Assembly (NCBI GenBank): GCA_964649825.1
Contig: CAZYQW010000119.1
Location: 133,564 to 197,563, forward strand
Direction of reading: 5' to 3'
Source: CAZYQW01 sp964649825
GTDB taxonomy: Bacteria > Planctomycetota > B15-G4 > JADJEK01
DNA: 64,000 nucleotides
The notes under the pieces were generated by a model. The model made no database searches, was not told the DNA's origin, and saw nothing but the letters and a program-made list of their open reading frames with translations. Below are positions 57,153-64,000 of the stretch, piece by piece (the stretch's first letter is position 1; every line of letters starts with the position of its first letter). Position numbers and translations under genes: made by a program.

Positions 57153-57184
57153 GCGCCGGTCTCTCGTGGGGTGAGGAGTACCGT

Positions 57185-57213
57185 TTGAACAGGGGAGACG
57201 CGATCGCCATTAT
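57185..57213 (+). promoter_or_regulatory. Possible promoter of glpD
   Basis: TTGAAC (57185-57190) with a 17-base spacer and CATTAT (57208-57213) precede the glpD start by about 65 bp. The minus-35 hexamer matches those of pcnB and rpmB. Confidence 0.4.
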
Positions 57214-57279
57214 CAGACATGTTTTTTGGCGAATCCGGCCGAGATCCGTCGAGCCGGTGAGATTCGGGGTCCACGCAAG

Positions 57280-58908
57280 ATGACGTTCCAGCTCGAAAGC
57301 CGCGCGCGCCGGCTCGAACGTCTCGGGCGCGGTGGGTTCGAGGTCGTCGTGGTCGGCGGCGGGATCACGGGAGCGGGCTGCGCTCTCGACCTCGCCCTGC
57401 GTGGCGTGCGCGTCCTGCTCGTCGAGCGCGGCGACTGGGCCGGCGCGACGTCGAGCGCGTCATCCCGCCTCGTCCACGGCGGGCTGCGCTACCTCGAGCA
57501 ACTCGAGATCGGATTGGTCCGCGAGTCCTGCCTCGAGCGGGACCTCCTGCTCACGAACGCGGGGGGGCTCGTTTGGCCCGAGCGGTTCACCTTTCCGGTG
57601 CGGCGCGGGGACCGGGTCGGGCTCCTGAGGATGCGGATCGGGCTCTGGCTCTACACGCTCCTCTCGCTCCCTCGCGCGCTCGGGCGGCCGCGCGGGCTGT
57701 CGCGCGCGGAGACCGCGAGGATCCTCCCCGGGATCGATACGACCGGCCTCCGCGGCGCCGGCGCGTACCGCGACGCCGCGACCGACGACGCCCGGCTCAC
57801 GCTGGCCGTCGTCCTGTCGGCCGCGCGGGCCGGCGCCTGCGTGATCTCGCGCTGCGAGGTCGAGGAGATCGCGAACGGCGACGACGGCGCCTTCATCCGC
57901 TTCCGCGACACGGAGACCGGAAACGCGAGCGACACGACGGCGCGGGCGGCGGTGCTCGCCGCCGGCCCGTTCACCGACCGCCTCCGCGAGCGCGCCGGCC
58001 TACCCGGCGGGTGGATCGCGGCGACGCGCGGCGCCCACGTCGTGGTGCCCCGCGACCGGCTCTCCACCGACGGAGCCGTCATCTTCCCGTCCACCATCGA
58101 TGGCCGGATCATGTTCCTGATCCCGTGGCCACGCTCCACCGTCGTCGGCACGACCGACCTCGACGCGGATCCATCGCGGCCGGTGCGCGCGACCCCGGAG
58201 GAGGTGCGCTACCTGCTCGACTCCGCGAACGGCCTCGTCCCGTCCGCCGCGCTCACGCCCGACGACGTGATCTCGACGTGGGCCGGCCTGCGGCCGTTGC
58301 TCGCGGGGAGCGCGGAGGACCCGTCCGCGCGCTCGCGCGAGGAGCGGGTGGCTCGGGAGCGATCGATCTACACGATCGCCGGCGGCAAGCTGACCGGGTA
58401 CCGGGCCATGGCCGAGCGCCTCGCCGCGCGGCTCGCGGCCGACCTCGGGCTCGGACGGGGTGGACGCCGCTCGCCGACGCGCGAGCACCGTTTGCTCGGC
58501 GCCGGACCGCGGATCACCGCCCGGCCGGCGTGGTCGTCGCTCCCGGCGGCCGGACCTCGCTCCCGCGCCGAGGTGTTGCTGGCCCGGTACGGCGCGCTCG
58601 CCGGCGAGGTCGAGGCGTCTCTCGGCGAGGCCGCCGGCGGCGCGGCGTCGCTCGGCGACGAGGTCTGGTCGGGCGAGATCGACTGGGCCGTGGAACGGGA
58701 GGACGCGCGCGGAGTCGCCGACTTCCTGCTGCGCCGCACCGACGTCGGCCGAGGGCCGCCGTGGATGGCGGCGGCGCTCGGCGAGCGGGTCGAGGCGCGC
58801 ATGGCCGAGCTCTGCGGTTGGGACGCGCCGCGCCGGGCTCGAGAGGGCGATGCGTGGCGCCGGGAGGTGGCCGACCTCCACGCGTGGCGGAACGAGGACT
58901 TGCCGTGA
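57280..58908 (+). CDS. glpD: Aerobic-type glycerol-3-phosphate dehydrogenase/oxidase
   Basis: The 542-residue FAD enzyme oxidises glycerol-3-phosphate to dihydroxyacetone phosphate, passing electrons to quinone. VVVVGGGITGAGCALDLALRG is the FAD-binding Rossmann motif; ATSSASSRLVHGGLRYLEQ is the GlpD signature; WPRSTVVGTTDLD and YTIAGGKLTGYRAMAERL are conserved further on. I chose ATG 57280; a TTG at 57226 is in frame without a ribosome-binding site. It overlaps the next gene by 4 bp (GTGA). Confidence 0.9.
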   Translation: MTFQLESRARRLERLGRGGFEVVVVGGGITGAGCALDLALRGVRVLLVERGDWAGATSSASSRLVHGGLRYLEQLEIGLVRESCLERDLLLTNAGGLVWPERFTFPVRRGDRVGLLRMRIGLWLYTLLSLPRALGRPRGLSRAETARILPGIDTTGLRGAGAYRDAATDDARLTLAVVLSAARAGACVISRCEVEEIANGDDGAFIRFRDTETGNASDTTARAAVLAAGPFTDRLRERAGLPGGWIAATRGAHVVVPRDRLSTDGAVIFPSTIDGRIMFLIPWPRSTVVGTTDLDADPSRPVRATPEEVRYLLDSANGLVPSAALTPDDVISTWAGLRPLLAGSAEDPSARSREERVARERSIYTIAGGKLTGYRAMAERLAARLAADLGLGRGGRRSPTREHRLLGAGPRITARPAWSSLPAAGPRSRAEVLLARYGALAGEVEASLGEAAGGAASLGDEVWSGEIDWAVEREDARGVADFLLRRTDVGRGPPWMAAALGERVEARMAELCGWDAPRRAREGDAWRREVADLHAWRNEDLP

Positions 58909-59465
58909 GTCGCGAGCCGCCGCCCGACGTTCAGGCCCTGATCGCCGACGCCGACGCCACGCACGAGCGCTACGAGCGGGAACGAGAGGCCGGCTTCGAC
59001 GTGTTCATCACGTCCGACCCGCTCGCGGCGTGGTCCGCGCTCGCGCGCCTGCCGGAGCATCGCGGGCTCTTCCTCGAATGGGGAAGCGGAATGGGCCTGA
59101 TCACGCTCATGGCCGCGCGCCTCGGCTTCGACGCGTACGGGATCGAGCTCCGGCGCGAGCTGGTCCAGGTCGCGCGCGCGCTCGGCCGCCGCCACGCCCT
59201 CGACGCGACCTTCGTCGAGGGATCGTTCTTCCCTGGCGGGTTCGAGGAGGATCCGGAGCTGCTCGACGTCGACCTGATCCACACGGCGGATGGCGCCGAC
59301 GCGTACGACGCACTCGGCATCCCGCTCACGGAGTTCGACGTGATCTACGCGTTCCCGTGGCCCGGCGAGGAGGAGCTCTTCCTCGACCTGTTCCGGCGCG
59401 GGGCCGGCGCGCACGCGCGGCTGATCATGAACCGCGGGCGCGACGGCATCTCGGTTCAGTCGTGA
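58905..59465 (+). CDS. SAM-dependent methyltransferase-like protein
   Basis: The 186-residue protein begins with GTG at 58905, coupled to glpD by a 4-bp overlap. FLEWGSGMGLITLMAARLGFDAYGIEL is the SAM-binding motif I and the acidic motif II strand; FDVIYAFPWPGEEELFLDLF includes motif IV-like sequence (AFPWP in place of DPP). The target is not evident. It may have an associated role with GlpD, but only gene coupling supports that. Confidence 0.75.
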   Translation: MSREPPPDVQALIADADATHERYEREREAGFDVFITSDPLAAWSALARLPEHRGLFLEWGSGMGLITLMAARLGFDAYGIELRRELVQVARALGRRHALDATFVEGSFFPGGFEEDPELLDVDLIHTADGADAYDALGIPLTEFDVIYAFPWPGEEELFLDLFRRGAGAHARLIMNRGRDGISVQS

Positions 59466-59557
59466 CGAGGCGGATCAGGATCGAGGAACGCCGTTGCCCG
59501 CCTCCGATCCCGCTCCCCGCCACGGGCCTCGCCGCGGACCGGGGAGGGGCGACGTGC

Positions 59558-60487
59558 TCATCGCAGCAGGAGGATCGCCACGCCGGCCACGGCCACCGCC
59601 GCTCCCACGACGGCGCGCATGGAGACGCGCTGCCGGAGGTACGCCCGCACCATCGGCAGTACGAAGATCGGCGTGGTCGCGGTGAGCGTCGCGGCGACCC
59701 CGACCTTCGCGTGCTGGAACGCGAGCATGCTGGTGAAGATCCCGAGGTACGCACCGCAGAAGCTGGCGAGAACGAGCGTGGGCCACGCCCCGGCGGCCCG
59801 GACCTGGACGATCCAGGAGCCGAGGCGGCGCGACGCGACCGCGGCGACGCATCCAACCCCGATCGCGGTGGCGAGCCGGATGGCCGAAGCCTCGAGCGCG
59901 GGCCGCGAGCTCTCCGCGGCGAGGATCAGGATGCCCTTCTTCGACCACGCGGCGCCGATCGCCTGGCACAGGGCGCTGGCAAAGGCGGCGAGCACGCCGG
60001 CCCTCGTCGTGCCCGGAAAGTGGCCCGCGCTCTCGTCCGCCGGCGGCCGCTCTCGCACGACCCAGACCACCCCGAGCAACGTGACCGCGATGCCGACGCC
60101 CGCCGTTCCGGTGAGGACTTCGTCCAAGACCAGGTACCCGCACAACGCGCCGAGTGGTGGACCGAGAGTCTCGATGACGAGCGCGCGTCGCGGGCCGAGG
60201 ATCTGGATCGATCGGAAATGGAACGTGTCGCCGAGGAACAGCCCGACGAACGCGCTGACGGCGAGCCACGCGACCGCCGCGGGATCGACGTGGACGAGCG
60301 GCGCGCCGTCCATCCACGCGAGGAGGGCCAGGGTCGCGAGCACGAACAGCCCCGCGAGGGTGTTCTTGAGCAGATTCAGCGCCGCGGCCGCGACGCGGAC
60401 GCGCGAGAAGAGGACGCTGCCCGCCGCCCACAGCGCCGCGGTGATGAGCGCGTACAGCTCGCCCGGGGCCCCGTCCGTCGTCGTCAA
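59558..60487 (-). CDS. EamA/DMT family transporter
   Basis: The 309-residue protein has about ten membrane helices in two repeated halves, the EamA pattern (LYALITAALWAAGSVLFSR; LGDTFHFRSIQILGPRRALV; FCGAYLGIFTSMLAFQHAKVG). It starts with TTG at 60487, which overlaps the stop of the potassium channel gene (TTGA), and GGGGA lies upstream. An ATG further upstream in this frame would run back through the channel gene and is implausible. It is unrelated in context to the EamA gene at 11156-12010. The substrate is unknown. Confidence 0.82.
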   Translation of the reverse strand: MTTTDGAPGELYALITAALWAAGSVLFSRVRVAAAALNLLKNTLAGLFVLATLALLAWMDGAPLVHVDPAAVAWLAVSAFVGLFLGDTFHFRSIQILGPRRALVIETLGPPLGALCGYLVLDEVLTGTAGVGIAVTLLGVVWVVRERPPADESAGHFPGTTRAGVLAAFASALCQAIGAAWSKKGILILAAESSRPALEASAIRLATAIGVGCVAAVASRRLGSWIVQVRAAGAWPTLVLASFCGAYLGIFTSMLAFQHAKVGVAATLTATTPIFVLPMVRAYLRQRVSMRAVVGAAVAVAGVAILLLR

Positions 60488-61386
60488 ACGCCGTCCCCGC
60501 GTTCGCCCTGTCTCTCGGGCGCTTGGTCGGGCGCTTGGTCGGGCACCCGTTGGGACGGTCGTTCGATGGCGGTTCCGCACGTCGGGCAGACGCGGTCGCG
60601 CGTGGCGTTCGATCGACGCAACTGCTCCGCGAAGCCACCGGCGAGAAGGCCCGCGGGCAAGGCGAAGAGACCGACGCCCAACAACGCGATCACCGCCCCG
60701 AGGCACTTCCCGAGCGGCGTGATCGGATAGACGTCGCCGTAGCCGACCGTCGTCAGCGTGCAGACGCCCCACCACATCGTGGCCGGGATGCTCGAGAACG
60801 CCTCGGGCTGCGCCGCGCTCTCGGCCACGAACATCAGGCTCGACGCGAGAAGGAGCAGGATCACGAGCGCGCCGGCCAGGACGACGAACTCCTCGCGGCG
60901 AGACCGGAGCACCGCGGCGAGGGTCTGGATCGAGCGCGAGTAGCGCGCGATCTTGAGGACGCGGAACACCCGGGCGAGCCGCATGATGCGGAGCATGCGC
61001 AGGTCGGTCGAGATTGCGAGGTAGAACGGGACGATCGCGATGAGGTCGACGAGCGCCATCGGCGTCGCCATCCATCGCAGGCGCCCGACCAGCGGCCGCC
61101 GATACCGCGCGTCGCTCGTGCAAGTGACGAGCCGCACCAGGTACTCGACCGTGAAGACGACGATCGACACGGTCTCGAACGCCTCCAGCATCCGACCGTA
61201 GGACGACGCGACGGCGTGCACGCTTTCGAGCATGATCGCGACCACGTTGAGCCCGATCAGCACGAGCAGACCGAGCTCGAGCCTTTGCCGAAATGAGGTC
61301 ACCGCACGGATCTCCCTGTCAAACGAGCGGTCGACGCGCCGCGGGGCGCGGGCGACGCTCAGCCGGCGCGAGGGCACTCGCTGCAT
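60484..61386 (-). CDS. Voltage-gated-type potassium channel
   Basis: The 300-residue protein has six membrane segments: S1-S3 (LELGLLVLIGLNVVAIMLESV; FETVSIVVFTVEYLVRLV; MALVDLIAIVPFYLAI), an arginine-rich S4 (RMLRIMRLARVFRVLKIARYSRS), S5, a pore helix with the selectivity filter TTVGYGD, and S6 (LGAVIALLGVGLFALPAGLLAGGF). It is of the Kv type. The C-terminus has one CPTC pair and DQAP repeats encoded by a 12-bp tandem repeat. A GTG at 61299 is an alternative start with a better ribosome-binding site. It lies 12 bp after metH on the same strand. Confidence 0.9.
   Translation of the reverse strand: MQRVPSRRLSVARAPRRVDRSFDREIRAVTSFRQRLELGLLVLIGLNVVAIMLESVHAVASSYGRMLEAFETVSIVVFTVEYLVRLVTCTSDARYRRPLVGRLRWMATPMALVDLIAIVPFYLAISTDLRMLRIMRLARVFRVLKIARYSRSIQTLAAVLRSRREEFVVLAGALVILLLLASSLMFVAESAAQPEAFSSIPATMWWGVCTLTTVGYGDVYPITPLGKCLGAVIALLGVGLFALPAGLLAGGFAEQLRRSNATRDRVCPTCGTAIERPSQRVPDQAPDQAPERQGERGDGV
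60515..60544. repeat. 12-bp tandem repeat in the channel C-terminus
   Basis: The unit TCGGGCGCTTGG occurs at 60515-60526 and 60527-60538 with a half copy to 60544. It encodes the DQAP repeats of the potassium channel tail in frame. Confidence 0.75.
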
Positions 61387-61398
61387 CCCTCATCGTCG

Positions 61399-64000
<2,602 letters not shown>

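Overview
The window is a GC-rich (roughly 70% by eye), densely coded bacterial chromosome segment with no mobile element, CRISPR array, rRNA or tRNA that I could recognise. Its gene content points to a planctomycete or a close relative. It has an adjacent DUF1800/DUF1501 pair, a DUF6655-type lipoprotein, a tricorn-like protease, an alpha/alpha-toroid (squalene-cyclase-like) membrane protein with a zinc ribbon, a cytochrome with a YVTN-type propeller, and a zinc metalloprotease of the DUF5117 type. This lineage call is an inference from family content, not from a phylogeny.

Layout. 1-8.8 kb: tRNA modification (miaA), an M16 peptidase pair, BtpA, a poly(A)-polymerase-like nucleotidyltransferase with a very long disordered tail, and a FIST-domain sensor. 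8.9-12 kb: a translationally coupled DprE1/DprE2-like epimerase pair and an EamA transporter. 12-20.7 kb: tricorn protease, ribosomal protein L28, adenylate kinase, MgtE, a threonine-dehydratase-like enzyme, TrmJ and an unknown protein. 20.9-32 kb: a large di-heme propeller protein, a 3-hydroxyacyl-CoA dehydrogenase/enoyl-CoA hydratase fusion in dehydrogenase-first order, a minus-strand operon (small ORF, HExxH peptidase, toroid protein), a B12-binding radical SAM enzyme and an RlmK-like methyltransferase. 32-43 kb: exported and lipid-anchored proteins of unknown function, an ABC exporter, a second B12 radical SAM enzyme, a salicylyl/anthraniloyl-CoA hydroxylase-type fusion flavoprotein and DNA polymerase IV. 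43.6-51 kb: DUF1800, DUF1501, metalloprotease, small unknown protein, DUF819 permease and an exported protein. 51-64 kb: ABC-F ATPase, full-length glycine decarboxylase (gcvP), a selenoprotein gene, a frameshifted VCBS-repeat gene, glpD, a methyltransferase, EamA, a potassium channel and the 3' part of metH.

The most notable item is at 56158-56508, 12 bp after gcvP. This is a 116-residue ArsC/Spx-like thioredoxin-fold protein whose codon 14 is an in-frame TGA. It sits exactly where the first cysteine of the family's CxxC motif belongs, so the motif reads U-T-G-C. A convincing stem-loop (56204-56244) lies just downstream in the position of a bacterial SECIS element. A conventional gene caller would report only a headless 67-residue ORF, or nothing. 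Three minus-35/minus-10 pairs sharing a TTGxxx-N18-TAxxxx layout were found in front of pcnB, rpmB and adk, and a similar N17 pair in front of gcvP.
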